NCBI GenBank assembly: GCA_002483365.1
Contig: DLHT01000015.1
Location: 64,132 to 128,131 of the forward strand
Direction of reading: 5' to 3'
Source of the DNA: Cellvibrio sp. UBA7661
GTDB lineage: Bacteria; Pseudomonadota; Gammaproteobacteria; Pseudomonadales; Cellvibrionaceae
Length of the DNA stretch: 64,000 bases
Position 1 is the first letter of the stretch. Each line of letters begins with the position of its first letter. A model generated the notes under the pieces. That model did no database searches, was not told where the DNA came from, and was given only the letters and a program-made list of their open reading frames with translations. Position numbers and translations under genes: made by a program. Shown here piece after piece: positions 1 to 8,934 of this stretch.

Positions 1-352
1 CCAACTTTACCTTCAATACCGTTGCATTTACGTGGCTCAACCATTCAGGTTGATCGGGATGACCATCAAGACGCAGGCGCGATACGAAGGTCTCGTAACC
101 ACCAACAATCACCATCACCAACAGATTGGAAATCATCACCACATCGATCAAGCCCAACACGATCAGCATAATTTGTTGTTCATTCATCGAGGCGACATCG
201 GTCACCAGATGCGTCAGTTCCTTCAAGAACAAAAACACATAGGCACACTGCGCGATAATCAAACCCAAATATAAAGGCAACTGTAGCCAGCGCGAGCTGA
301 ATATTAATGCCGGTAGAAATCCAGTTTTATAGCCGGAAGGAACTTCGCTCAT
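1..352 (-). CDS. UPF0114 (YqhA-like) membrane protein, 3' end outside window
   Basis: Reading the minus strand from the ATG at 352 gives an open frame that runs off the left edge, so about 117 residues are visible. The protein starts MSEVPSGYKTG and has two hydrophobic segments, roughly residues 20-45 and 60-85. The region ASRWLQ-like start, LGLIDVVMISNLLVMVIVGGYE and the following FVSRL resemble E. coli YqhA, a UPF0114 inner-membrane protein of unknown function; this is a match from memory. A GGTGTTTTG stretch precedes the start without a strong ribosome binding site. It lies downstream of moeB on the same strand with an 85-nt gap, so it could be read through from the hemA operon, but I see nothing that decides this. 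Confidence 0.8.
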   Translation of the reverse strand, partial: MSEVPSGYKTGFLPALIFSSRWLQLPLYLGLIIAQCAYVFLFLKELTHLVTDVASMNEQQIMLIVLGLIDVVMISNLLVMVIVGGYETFVSRLRLDGHPDQPEWLSHVNATVLKVKL

Positions 353-437
353 CAAAACACCTTTGAGTAAATGGAAATAAATAGAGTCAGAAACCGATGG
401 CGCCAATATAAAGATGCCATTGCAAAAAACAAGTTTT

Positions 438-1190
438 TTACACAGGCTTACGCTGGCTGCACACCGGGCACTCGGGATCTTTGGGCAGCTTCATCTCACG
501 CCATTGGCTATGGCGTGCATCCAACAACAACAAACGCCCAGCAAGGGATGTTCCAAAACCACAGATCAGCTTGATGGTTTCCAGCGCCTGCATTGAGCCA
601 ATAACACCCACCAGTGGTGCCAACACACCATTGGCGGCACAGGTCAGGTCATCGGTATCGTCTTCATACAAGCAGCGATAACAAGGGCTGTTTTGTTGGC
701 GCGGATCAAACACCGCAACTTGCCCCTCCAAGCGGATCGCTGCACCCGATACCAACGGAACGCCAGCTGCCACACAGGCGGCATTGATTGCAAAGCGCGT
801 GGCAAAATTATCGGTGCAATCCACCACAACATCAGCACGTTTAACTTGCCCGGCAAGATTGTCTGCATCCAATACCTGCTCAATACATTCGATGCGCACT
901 TCGGGGTTTAACTCGCGCAACGCCTGCGCCGCCGAGGCCGATTTGTTCATGCCAATGCGCGCACCAGTATGCGCAATCTGGCGCTGCAAATTGGTTAAAT
1001 CTACCGAATCAAAATCAGCCAGCACCAAATGCCCTACACCCGCAGCAGCAAGGTACATGGACACCGGTGAACCCAATCCGCCCAGCCCGATAATCAACAC
1101 GCGCGCCGCCAGTAATTTTTCCTGCCCGTCGATATCGACATCAGGCAACATAATCTGGCGCGAGTAACGCAATAATTGTTCGTCGTTCAC
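438..1190 (-). CDS. moeB: Molybdopterin-synthase adenylyltransferase MoeB (HesA/MoeB/ThiF family)
   Basis: This 250-residue E1-like enzyme is expected to adenylate the C-terminal glycine of the sulfur-carrier protein MoaD in molybdenum cofactor synthesis. Visible features are the Rossmann ATP-binding loop GLGGLG at residues 35-40, the NLQRQ motif at 67-71, the CTDN motif near 125-128, and two zinc-binding CxxC pairs (CYRC at 170-173 and CPVC near the C-terminus). A cysteine near residue 184 lies where ThiF carries its thioester cysteine, so a ThiF-type role cannot be excluded. The start overlaps the prmC stop by four bases (ATGA), so the two are translationally coupled. The order hemA-prfA-prmC-moeB is the same as in Pseudomonas, which favours MoeB. 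Confidence 0.88.
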   Translation of the reverse strand: MNDEQLLRYSRQIMLPDVDIDGQEKLLAARVLIIGLGGLGSPVSMYLAAAGVGHLVLADFDSVDLTNLQRQIAHTGARIGMNKSASAAQALRELNPEVRIECIEQVLDADNLAGQVKRADVVVDCTDNFATRFAINAACVAAGVPLVSGAAIRLEGQVAVFDPRQQNSPCYRCLYEDDTDDLTCAANGVLAPLVGVIGSMQALETIKLICGFGTSLAGRLLLLDARHSQWREMKLPKDPECPVCSQRKPV

Positions 1191-2047
1191 GATTGCTCCT
1201 TCTTTTTGCCAAGCGATACGCGTTCATTGCCACCAAAGTCGCATCGGGTTTCTACGGCAATAAATCCGCGCGCGCGCAATAATGCCCGCACGGATTCACC
1301 TTGATCGTAGCCGTGCTCTAACAACAACCAACCGCCTTCCGCCACATAATTCCAGCTATCACGAATGATTAATTCAATATCGGCTAGACCATGATTACCT
1401 GCGACCAGCGCCGAGCGCGGTTCAAAACGTACATCGCCTTGTTCGAGGTGATGGTCCTGTGGATCTATATACGGAGGATTACTGACAATCACATCAAATG
1501 CTTGCGCAGGAACAGCAGAAAACCAATCGCTTTGCAGGATGCTTACATAATCAAATTCTAAAGCACGACGATTTTTTTCTGCCAATGCAACAGCATCTGC
1601 CGAGTAATCCACCCCCAGCAATTGCCAATGCGGTTTTTCGCTGGCCAGCGCCAATACAATTGCTCCTGTGCCCGTACCCAAATCCAAACAACGCCGCTGC
1701 TGTAACGGTGCATCATTGGCAAATAATTCCAGTACAGTCTCTACCAATAACTCGGTATCCGGGCGGGGAATCAAGGTGGAATTATTCACTGACAACGGCA
1801 GTGACCAGAATTCACGCTGGCCAATAATATGTGCAATCGGCTCACCGTTTTTTCGGCGCTGAAAAAAATCGTCAAATATTTTTTGCTGCTCAAATGTGAG
1901 TGTTTTATCTGGCCAGGTAAAAAGCCAGGTGCGATTTTTTTGCAGAATATTGCAGAGCAGTAATTCAATATCGAGGCGAGCGGAATCGCTTACGGATTCC
2001 AGCTCGCTTGCACGTTGTAAACATTGCGCAACGGTGATGTTGCTCAT
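1187..2047 (-). CDS. prmC: Peptide chain release factor N5-glutamine methyltransferase PrmC (HemK)
   Basis: PrmC methylates the glutamine of the GGQ motif of RF1 and RF2, and RF1 is encoded just upstream. The protein has the N-terminal helical substrate-binding domain, a class I SAM-binding motif (DLGTGTGAI) and the diagnostic catalytic NPPY (VSNPPYID). I chose the ATG at 2047 (MSNITVAQ, 286 residues). A longer in-frame start at 2113 would add 22 residues translated from a palindromic repeat lying between prfA and prmC, which is unlikely to be native coding sequence. No strong Shine-Dalgarno precedes 2047. Its stop overlaps the moeB start. Confidence 0.92.
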   Translation of the reverse strand: MSNITVAQCLQRASELESVSDSARLDIELLLCNILQKNRTWLFTWPDKTLTFEQQKIFDDFFQRRKNGEPIAHIIGQREFWSLPLSVNNSTLIPRPDTELLVETVLELFANDAPLQQRRCLDLGTGTGAIVLALASEKPHWQLLGVDYSADAVALAEKNRRALEFDYVSILQSDWFSAVPAQAFDVIVSNPPYIDPQDHHLEQGDVRFEPRSALVAGNHGLADIELIIRDSWNYVAEGGWLLLEHGYDQGESVRALLRARGFIAVETRCDFGGNERVSLGKKKEQS

Positions 2048-2058
2048 AAGGGAGCCAC

Positions 2059-2128
2059 GTAGATTGGGCAGCAATGCCCAAAGAAATTCATAAGATGGTT
2101 TTATGTTGGGCATTGCTGCCCAACCTAC
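2059..2128. repeat. Inverted pair of REP-like palindromic repeats
   Basis: Two 23-nt copies stand in opposite orientation at 2059-2081 and 2106-2128, separated by about 24 nt. The outer copies start GTAGATTGGG and (reverse complement) GTAGGTTGGG and differ at one position. Each arm is itself palindromic around the core TTGGGCAGCAATGCCCAA. A related single copy lies at 43158-43185. The element fills the prfA-prmC gap, so it would be transcribed as a stable stem-loop inside the hemA-prfA-prmC-moeB message and may uncouple prmC expression from prfA. Confidence 0.8.
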
Positions 2129-2149
2129 ATTGGTACAAAGATTTAAAAA

Positions 2150-3232
2150 TTAATCCGCGATCGCCGCCAATTGATCAGCTTGATACTCGTGCGCAAGCGG
2201 CTCAACAATTGGATTTAAATCACCTTGCATAATCGCATCCAACGAATACAGCGTTAAGTTGATGCGATGATCTGTCACACGCCCCTGCGGATAATTGTAG
2301 GTGCGGATGCGCTCGGAACGATCACCGGAACCAACCAGATTCCGGCGCTCATCCGAGAGGGATTTATGCGCGGCATCTTCTTGCTGCTGTTTTAATTTGG
2401 TGGCAAGCAAGCTCATCGCGCGCGCGCGGTTTTTGTGTTGCGAGCGCTCGTCCTGACATTCAATGACCAACCCCGTCGGAATATGCACAATACGAATTGC
2501 AGAATCGGTTTTGTTAACGTGCTGACCACCGGCACCGGATGCACGGAACGTATCGATGCGCAGATCCGCTTTGTTGATATTAATTTCTTCCATCTCGTCC
2601 GCTTCCGGCATCACCGCAACGGTACAGGCCGAGGTATGGATACGCCCCTGGGATTCGGTTTCCGGCACGCGCTGGACACGATGCGCACCCGATTCAAATT
2701 TTAATTTTGAATACACACCCTGACCGCTCACCAGCGTGATGATTTCTTTAAATCCGCCGTGCTCACCTTCGTTTTGGCTTAGCACTTCCACGCGCCAACC
2801 TTGTGTTTCTGCAAAACGGGAATACATGCGGAATAAATCGCCGGAGAAAATTGCCGCCTCATCGCCACCGGTACCGGCGCGAATTTCGAGGTAACAGTTT
2901 TTCTCGTCGTTTGGATCTTTTGGCAGCAAGAGTTTTTGCAATTCCAATTGCATTGGTTCAAGGCGCACTTCGCACTCTTTTAATTCTTCTTCTGCCATTT
3001 CCTTCATGTCGTCATCGCCAGACACGAGAAGATTTTTTGCCTCTTCAATGTCTGCCAACAATTGCAGATAGCGCTGGTAACCCTGAACCACAGGCTCTAA
3101 CTCCGCATATTCTTTTGACAGATCGCGGAATTTATTTTGGTTGTTGATGACATCGGCTTCTGACAAGAGCGCGCTGACTTCTTCGTAGCGCTCTTTAAGG
3201 CGATCCAGTTTTTCTAAAATAGATGCTTTCAT
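2150..3232 (-). CDS. prfA: Peptide chain release factor 1 (RF1)
   Basis: RF1 recognises UAA and UAG stop codons and triggers peptide release. The protein is 360 residues, the usual RF1 length. It contains the universal GGQ motif in the context GAGGQHVNKTDSA near residue 235 and the conserved region HRVQRVPETE before it. The anticodon-like domain lies between the N-terminal coiled coil and GGQ. Its start overlaps the hemA stop by four bases (ATGA), as in many gammaproteobacteria. PrmC, the enzyme that methylates its GGQ glutamine, is encoded next. Confidence 0.97.
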   Translation of the reverse strand: MKASILEKLDRLKERYEEVSALLSEADVINNQNKFRDLSKEYAELEPVVQGYQRYLQLLADIEEAKNLLVSGDDDMKEMAEEELKECEVRLEPMQLELQKLLLPKDPNDEKNCYLEIRAGTGGDEAAIFSGDLFRMYSRFAETQGWRVEVLSQNEGEHGGFKEIITLVSGQGVYSKLKFESGAHRVQRVPETESQGRIHTSACTVAVMPEADEMEEININKADLRIDTFRASGAGGQHVNKTDSAIRIVHIPTGLVIECQDERSQHKNRARAMSLLATKLKQQQEDAAHKSLSDERRNLVGSGDRSERIRTYNYPQGRVTDHRINLTLYSLDAIMQGDLNPIVEPLAHEYQADQLAAIAD

Positions 3233-4533
3233 TGTGGCTCACTTGCATCGCTGCTATCGCTAGCAGCCGGGTTAACAGATTCTTGCAGCGACAGTGCAAA
3301 CAGTTCTTGTGCGACCTGAATGACATGATGGCGTGAACTCGCGCTCGCTTCTTTTAGAACGGTGGTCGGTGAATGAATGAGTTTATTGGTCAGGTTGCGC
3401 GCAAATTGTTGCAACACTTGCTCGGGATTACCGCCGGTTTGCAAACTGCGCAAGGCTTTTTGCAATTCCTGGTCGCGCAATTGCTCTGCTTTTTGGCGAT
3501 AGGCTTTTACCGTTTCAACCGCATCCAATGCGCGCTGCTGACGCAAAAACAATTCCACGCCTTCATTGATAATTTCTTCTGCCTGATCTGCAGCGGCTAC
3601 ACGGGATTTTTTATTTTCATCAATAACTGCGTGCAAATCATCGACGGTGTAGAGATACACATCATCGAGTTCGCCCACTTGCTCTTCGATATCGCGCGGT
3701 ACCGCAATATCGAGCATAAACATGGGCTTGTGCTTACGCCTTTTCAGCGCTGATTCCACTGCGCCTTTACCCAACAACGGTAATTGACTGGCGGTAGATG
3801 AGATGACGATGTCTACGCGGTGCAATTGCTCGGGAATATCGGCCAGCAAAATCGCCTCACCATTGAACTCACGCGCCAGACGCTGGGCGCGGTCCAGTGT
3901 GCGGTTGGCGACAATCATTTTCTTGATGCCCTGCTCTGCCAGATGGCGCGCGACTAATTCGATCGTCTCACCTGCACCAATCAGGAGCGCGGTATCTTGT
4001 TTGAGGTCAGAGAAAATTTGCTGGGCCAGACTCACGGCCGCATAGGCAACGGAAACCGGGTTCTCGCCAATCGCCGTTTCTGTGCGCACGCGCTTGGCAA
4101 TATTGAATACTTGCTGGAAAACAACGTGCAGTTCTGCTCCCAGGGTGCCCGCTTCTTTGGCTTGGGCAAAGGCCGATTTCATTTGGCCTAAAATTTGCGG
4201 TTCACCCAATACAAGTGAATCCAGCCCTCCGGCGACCTTCATCATATGGCGCACAGCATCCTGATCTTGATAGCAGTAATAGCTATTGGCCAGATCGGCA
4301 GCCTCAATCGCCGTGTGATCGACCAGCCACTGCTGGATCGCCTCAGCTTCGCCTTCGCTCGCAGCATAGATTTCGGTGCGGTTACAGGTTGAGAGTATGG
4401 CTACTTCATTCAAGCCTGCCCGTGCGCACGCCTCCTGCAGCGCTTTTTGCAGCAGCTCGGGCGCAAAGGCAACCCGCTCGCGCAGGGCAAGTGGAGCGGT
4501 AGTATGGTTGATGCCGAAGGCTAACAGGGTCAT
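3229..4533 (-). CDS. hemA: Glutamyl-tRNA reductase HemA
   Basis: This enzyme reduces glutamyl-tRNA(Glu) to glutamate-1-semialdehyde with NADPH, the first committed step of C5-pathway tetrapyrrole synthesis. The 434-residue protein has the N-terminal catalytic domain with the nucleophilic cysteine in STCNRTE near residue 50, the LGEPQILGQ motif, an NADPH-binding Rossmann domain (LIGAGE) and the C-terminal helical dimerisation domain. It is the first gene of a tight operon with prfA, prmC and moeB. The 177-nt gap to the divergent exonuclease gene must hold both promoters; I could not assign convincing -35/-10 pairs there. Confidence 0.97.
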   Translation of the reverse strand: MTLLAFGINHTTAPLALRERVAFAPELLQKALQEACARAGLNEVAILSTCNRTEIYAASEGEAEAIQQWLVDHTAIEAADLANSYYCYQDQDAVRHMMKVAGGLDSLVLGEPQILGQMKSAFAQAKEAGTLGAELHVVFQQVFNIAKRVRTETAIGENPVSVAYAAVSLAQQIFSDLKQDTALLIGAGETIELVARHLAEQGIKKMIVANRTLDRAQRLAREFNGEAILLADIPEQLHRVDIVISSTASQLPLLGKGAVESALKRRKHKPMFMLDIAVPRDIEEQVGELDDVYLYTVDDLHAVIDENKKSRVAAADQAEEIINEGVELFLRQQRALDAVETVKAYRQKAEQLRDQELQKALRSLQTGGNPEQVLQQFARNLTNKLIHSPTTVLKEASASSRHHVIQVAQELFALSLQESVNPAASDSSDASEPQ

Positions 4534-4710
4534 GGGGGCGAGTAATTTCAGGCCGGTATAGTTTTGAAGGGCGGTATTGTCCGGTCACAACGGGGGCGTG
4601 ACAAGAGGCTAACGTGCAATCCTGTCATAAAGGGATGTTATTGACTCTTACTTATTCGCCTGATCCGTCAGCATCTATACTCAACCGCAGACGCAATTCA
4701 AGGATTTTCC

Positions 4711-5244
4711 ATGCGCAGATTACCCAACCCAACGATCATCGATATTGAAGCCTCAGGCTTTGGCTCGCGCAGTTATCCCATCGAGATAGGCGTAGTCAAA
4801 ACCAACGGGGATCGCTATTGCGCATTGATCGAGCCCGCGCCCGAGTGGGATCACTGGAGCGAAAGCGCCCAATCCATTCATGGCATATCGCGCCGGTTAC
4901 TGGAAAGCCGCGGGCGCAAGCCTCGTGACATCTGCATCGAACTCAACCAGTTTCTTGGCAACATCACTGCCTATAGCGATGCCTGGACACACGACAGCCC
5001 TTGGTTAAACCGCCTGTTTTTTGCAGGCCGCATCCAGCCCAGCTTTCATCTGAGCCCGATTGAGATGATCGCCAGCGAAGCCCAACTGCTGCTCTGGGAC
5101 CAAACCAAAAAGCGGCTGGAAAAGCGGCTCGATATCAAACGCCACCGCGCCAGTGGCGATGCCTACCTGATCCAGCAAACTTACCTGGAAACACGCAATC
5201 TGGTGAATACCCAGCCCGCACTGGCAAAACTCAAGGGGCTGTAA
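4711..5244 (+). CDS. DEDDh-family 3'-5' exonuclease
   Basis: A 177-residue protein of the DnaQ/RNase T superfamily. The three exonuclease motifs are visible: DIEASG (Exo I, D and E) near residues 11-16, the aspartate in YSDAWTHD (Exo II) near 91-98, and HRASGDAYL (Exo III, the His-x5-Asp of the DEDDh group) near 145-153. There is no polymerase or other domain. It therefore probably trims single-stranded DNA or RNA ends; the substrate cannot be read from the sequence. It is transcribed divergently from hemA. The next gene on the strand starts about 155 nt downstream, so it is probably a single-gene unit. Confidence 0.85.
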   Translation: MRRLPNPTIIDIEASGFGSRSYPIEIGVVKTNGDRYCALIEPAPEWDHWSESAQSIHGISRRLLESRGRKPRDICIELNQFLGNITAYSDAWTHDSPWLNRLFFAGRIQPSFHLSPIEMIASEAQLLLWDQTKKRLEKRLDIKRHRASGDAYLIQQTYLETRNLVNTQPALAKLKGL

Positions 5245-5400
5245 ATCAGCCACTGCTATCAAACAGGCGGCATCGCCGGATCTTTGCACTACCTTACCTT
5301 CACGTTTATCGCCCGCGCGTTTATGATGTCCGGCCGCGCAGTCTGCTACGCTCGCCCTGTGCAGCAATCAACCAGAGCATCCATCTACAACCGGTCACGC

Positions 5401-7131
5401 ATGATCAAACACCGCCCTATCATTTTGTCGAGCATGACCCTGTATTGGGTATTGAGCGGTTGCAGCTTGCAGTCCACACGGACAGTGGCGGCTCCGGAAC
5501 CAGAGCAGGCACCGCAACCCGAAATACGGATTCAAACACCTGCGCGCCCATTCCCCACAGAAACCCTGTATTCGCTGCTCACAGCTGAAATTGCCGGCAG
5601 CCGCGCGCAGTATGATCTGGCGCTGAGCAATTACGCCCAACAAGCGCGCGAAACCCGCGATCCACAGATTGCCGAACGCGCCACCCTGATTGCCCGCTAC
5701 ATGAATAACCATGCTACCGCGCTGGAAATGGTCAAGATCTGGGTAGATGCTGCGCCTCACAATGAAGAAGCGCTGGCAAACGCCTCCATGGCCTACATGC
5801 AAACCGGTCAATTGCGCGATGCATTCGACTTCTCCCGCCGCTTGTTGGATGAAGGCGGCGAGCCACTGTTTCAGAACATCGCCGCCAATGCGGCAAGCCT
5901 CGGGGAAGATGCGCGCGCGGCCTTGCTTAAAGACTTCGTCAACCTGCTGCAAACTCATCCTGAAGATGAGCAGTTACTGGTCGGCACGGGTATTTTGCTG
6001 CAGCAACAGGGCAAGTATCAGGAGGCGATGGATATCACCCATCAGGCGCTCAAAGTGCATCCACGCAGTATTCCGGCCGCCATTTTAGAAGCCAATTTAC
6101 TGCATCAGCTTAAACGCGATCAGGAAGCCCTGACCAAAATGGCTGCACTTCTGGAGTTTTACCCGGACAACACCAGTTTGCGCCAGCAGTACGCGCGCAT
6201 CCTTGCCCATCACAACATTGAAGAGGCGCAAGCGCAGTTCACCATCCTCACCAAACAGCTCTCCAACAATGGCGATATGCTGCTGGCCCTGGGGATCATC
6301 GCGCTCGAACGCAAAGATCTGGAAACCGCTCGCGGCACCTTTGAGCAGCTGCTCGACCGCGATATGCATATCTCTACCGCTCACTATTATCTCGGGCGCA
6401 TGGCGGAGGCGCGCCGGGATTATCCGGAAGCCATCATTCATTACCTGCAAGTAGAAAACGGCAATGACTTCCTTTCAGCGACCATCAGCCTGCTGAATAT
6501 TTTTATCCGCCAGGAAGATTTCCTCAGCGCCCAACAACATATGAACCGGGTGCGCCTACGCTTTCCTGACCAGAGCGAGGCACTCTATGTGCTGCACGGG
6601 CAAGCGCTGATCCGCCACAAACATCTGGCAGAAGCAGATTCAGTACTGAGCGAAGGGCTAGCCACATTTACCAGCAGCACCCGCCTGTTGTTTGCCCGGG
6701 CAATGCTGAACAACCAACGCCAGCAACTAGCCGCTGCCGAGCGCGACCTGCGCAGCATCCTCAAGTTGCAACCCGAAAACGTCGAAGCACTAAATTCGCT
6801 CGGCTACATACTGGCCGACCGCACCCAACGCTTTAGCGAAGCGCGCTTGCTGTTGGAAAAAGCATTGCAGATTCGCCCTGATGATGCAGCGATCCTCGAC
6901 TCTATGGGATGGCTACACTACCGCACCGGCAACTACACCGAAGCACTAAGCTATCTGCGCAGCGCTTATACAACAGCCCCCAATCCCGAAATTGCCGCCC
7001 ATTTGGGCGAGACCCTCTGGATACTGGGCGATAAAGAAGAAGCACAGCGTATTTGGCGCGAGGGAAGCCAACTCTCCCCTACCGACCCCACTCTTTTAGA
7101 AACACTCAATCGCCTCAAGGTCAAACTATAA
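5401..7131 (+). CDS. TPR-repeat lipoprotein upstream of lolB
   Basis: A 576-residue secreted protein. From the ATG at 5401 the N-terminus is basic then hydrophobic and ends in a lipobox-like VLSGC, indicating a lipoprotein. An in-frame start at 5284 would place 39 extra residues before the signal and is less likely. The rest is a solenoid of tetratricopeptide repeats; the clearest consensus units are EALNSLGYILADRTQRFSEA-like near residues 465-490 and AAILDSMGWLHYRTGNYTEA-like near 500-520. Pseudomonas has a TPR protein in the same place before lolB. It probably works as a scaffold at the outer membrane; its partner is unknown. Nine nucleotides separate it from lolB, so they are co-transcribed. 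Confidence 0.85.
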   Translation: MIKHRPIILSSMTLYWVLSGCSLQSTRTVAAPEPEQAPQPEIRIQTPARPFPTETLYSLLTAEIAGSRAQYDLALSNYAQQARETRDPQIAERATLIARYMNNHATALEMVKIWVDAAPHNEEALANASMAYMQTGQLRDAFDFSRRLLDEGGEPLFQNIAANAASLGEDARAALLKDFVNLLQTHPEDEQLLVGTGILLQQQGKYQEAMDITHQALKVHPRSIPAAILEANLLHQLKRDQEALTKMAALLEFYPDNTSLRQQYARILAHHNIEEAQAQFTILTKQLSNNGDMLLALGIIALERKDLETARGTFEQLLDRDMHISTAHYYLGRMAEARRDYPEAIIHYLQVENGNDFLSATISLLNIFIRQEDFLSAQQHMNRVRLRFPDQSEALYVLHGQALIRHKHLAEADSVLSEGLATFTSSTRLLFARAMLNNQRQQLAAAERDLRSILKLQPENVEALNSLGYILADRTQRFSEARLLLEKALQIRPDDAAILDSMGWLHYRTGNYTEALSYLRSAYTTAPNPEIAAHLGETLWILGDKEEAQRIWREGSQLSPTDPTLLETLNRLKVKL

Positions 7132-7140
7132 GGTCACACC

Positions 7141-7749
7141 ATGATGTTGCGCTGTGTATTGCTGATTGCCCTACTTGTGATAACTGGCTGCGTTCACCGT
7201 GGCTCGTTAACTCCGCCCCAGGATGTACTTGAACATCAACGTCAATTACAACAGGTTAATGATTGGCAGCTCACCGGCAAACTCGGTATCCGCACCAGCG
7301 ACGACAGCGGCAGCGCAAGCCTGAAATGGGCACAGCAAACCGCTCACTACCAAATCAACCTGAGTGGCCCGCTGGGACAAAAGCGCATGATTATCACCGG
7401 TGAGCCGGGCAATGTCCGCCTTGAACAAACAGGCGAGCCAGTGCAACAAGCCAAAACCGCAGAGGCACTGATCAAAAAATCCGTTGGCTGGACGCTTCCT
7501 GTCACACAACTCGCCTATTGGGTGCGCGGCGTGCCCGCCCCCAAGCTGCGTATCACCCATCTACAACAAAATACCAATGGCCTGCTTGACCAACTCCATC
7601 AGGGTGGCTGGATCATCACGTACAGCAATTATCGCGATCACCAATACAATGGTCTGACACTTCCATTACCCGGAAAAATCACCGCTGAATACAAAGATGT
7701 GCGCTTGATACTTGCCATCCGCGACTGGCAATTGGGCGCACAGGAATAA
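7141..7749 (+). CDS. lolB: Outer-membrane lipoprotein receptor LolB
   Basis: LolB accepts lipoproteins from the periplasmic carrier LolA and inserts them in the inner leaflet of the outer membrane. The protein is 202 residues, with a signal peptide and lipobox VITGC near residues 14-18, so it is itself a lipoprotein. The mature part shows the LolB pattern WQLTGKLGIR and a segment with many beta-strand-like stretches ending YKDVRLILAIRDWQL. The start has AAGG seven bases upstream. It lies between the TPR lipoprotein and ispE (4-nt gap), the order known from many gammaproteobacteria. Confidence 0.93.
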   Translation: MMLRCVLLIALLVITGCVHRGSLTPPQDVLEHQRQLQQVNDWQLTGKLGIRTSDDSGSASLKWAQQTAHYQINLSGPLGQKRMIITGEPGNVRLEQTGEPVQQAKTAEALIKKSVGWTLPVTQLAYWVRGVPAPKLRITHLQQNTNGLLDQLHQGGWIITYSNYRDHQYNGLTLPLPGKITAEYKDVRLILAIRDWQLGAQE

Positions 7750-7753
7750 CTCC

Positions 7754-8599
7754 ATGACCAGCCTGACACTGCTATCGCCCGCCAAACTCAACTTGTTCCT
7801 TCATATCACCGGCCGCCGCCCAGATGGGTACCACAACTTACAAACCCTGTTCCAATTACTTAATTACGGCGACACTCTGTCATTTATCACCAATGATGAA
7901 GCACGCATCACACTCACGCCGGATTTGCCGGGCGTTAACTTTGAACAAAACCTGATTATCAAAGCTGTGCGCGCCTTAGCGCCCTTCGCACCTGCGACTG
8001 CAGGGGTGGACATCCGGCTGGAAAAGCGTTTACCCATGGGCGGGGGAATTGGAGGGGGCAGCAGTAATGCCGCAACAGCATTGGTCGCCCTGAACCACTT
8101 ATGGGGATGCAACCTGAGTAAAGCCCAATTACAGGAAATCGGCCTTACACTTGGTGCCGATGTGCCCGTTTTTATCAATGCCCAAACTGCATGGGCCGAG
8201 GGAGTCGGCGAGCAGTTGGAAGCTATCGAAATGCAACCAAAATGGTTTTTGGTTGCACAACCTGACTGTCACGTATCCACCGCAGAAATTTTTTCTCACA
8301 AAGATTTGACAAGAGATACTTCGGCCATTAAAGTGGCGGCCTTCCTTGAGCGGGGTGGTCAAAATGACTGCGAAGCCTTGGTGAGAAAGCTCTATTCAGA
8401 AGTTGATAAAGCACTCATCTGGCTGCAAAAATTTGATCGCAACGCAAAGATGACGGGTACCGGCGCTTGTGTTTTTGCAAGCTTCGATACGACAGAAGAA
8501 GCACAAAAAGTGCAGGCGCTAGCGCCAGAAAATCTGCAGGTTTTTGTAGCACAGGGGATTAATAAATCACCACTCTACAAATTACTGCCGTCAAGCTAA
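7754..8599 (+). CDS. ispE: 4-diphosphocytidyl-2-C-methyl-D-erythritol kinase IspE
   Basis: IspE phosphorylates CDP-methylerythritol in the MEP pathway to isopentenyl diphosphate. It is a GHMP kinase. I see the N-terminal PAKLNLFLHITGRRPDGYH stretch and the ATP-binding glycine-rich motif MGGGIGGGSSNAA near residues 95-107. The third motif, MTGTGACVFA, is near the C-terminus. I chose the ATG at 7754 (MTSLTLLSPAKLN, 281 residues), four bases after the lolB stop; an upstream in-frame start would overlap lolB by 38 nt. The tRNA-Gln gene follows. Confidence 0.95.
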   Translation: MTSLTLLSPAKLNLFLHITGRRPDGYHNLQTLFQLLNYGDTLSFITNDEARITLTPDLPGVNFEQNLIIKAVRALAPFAPATAGVDIRLEKRLPMGGGIGGGSSNAATALVALNHLWGCNLSKAQLQEIGLTLGADVPVFINAQTAWAEGVGEQLEAIEMQPKWFLVAQPDCHVSTAEIFSHKDLTRDTSAIKVAAFLERGGQNDCEALVRKLYSEVDKALIWLQKFDRNAKMTGTGACVFASFDTTEEAQKVQALAPENLQVFVAQGINKSPLYKLLPSS

Positions 8600-8634
8600 T
8601 CAAGTACTGTTTTTTCGAATATTCGAGAAACAAT

Positions 8635-8709
8635 AGGGGCGTCGCCAAGTGGTAAGGCAGCGGGTTTTGATCCCGCCATTCGTAGGTTCGAGTCCTTCCG
8701 CCCCTGCCA
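8635..8709 (+). tRNA. tRNA-Gln (anticodon TTG)
   Basis: A 75-nt cloverleaf with encoded CCA. The acceptor stem pairs AGGGGCG with CGCCCCT, the D-arm region reads GTCGCCAAGTGGTAAGGC, and the anticodon stem GCGGG/CCCGC closes the loop TTTTGAT with anticodon TTG. The T-arm carries GGTTCGAGTCC. It lies between ispE and prs, as in Pseudomonas. Confidence 0.97.
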
Positions 8710-8934
8710 TCTATTTCAGTCATTGTTTCAAGCGTGATTAACGATCAATTCACAACGCGATTACGAACAGCACAACAATGACCACTCATTACAACTACCC
8801 ATTACCACTCTCGATAATGCATCACCCGCAGGAATTCCCTAGGGTAAAAAACACTGCTTCACGCAGGCGGCAACTATCGGCTCTGGCTTTTAACCACCAG
8901 CAATCACCCCAGCCATCACCAAAAGGTATCTGAC

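Noticed and set aside
2048..2113. N-terminal extension of prmC
   Set aside because: These 22 codons are the palindromic repeat and short spacer, not a PrmC sequence.
5284..5400. N-terminal extension of the TPR lipoprotein
   Set aside because: It would place 39 residues before a proper lipoprotein signal peptide.
8600..8634. Palindrome TCGAATATTCGA before the tRNA gene
   Set aside because: Short and AT-rich, with no clear T run or promoter; I could not give it a role.
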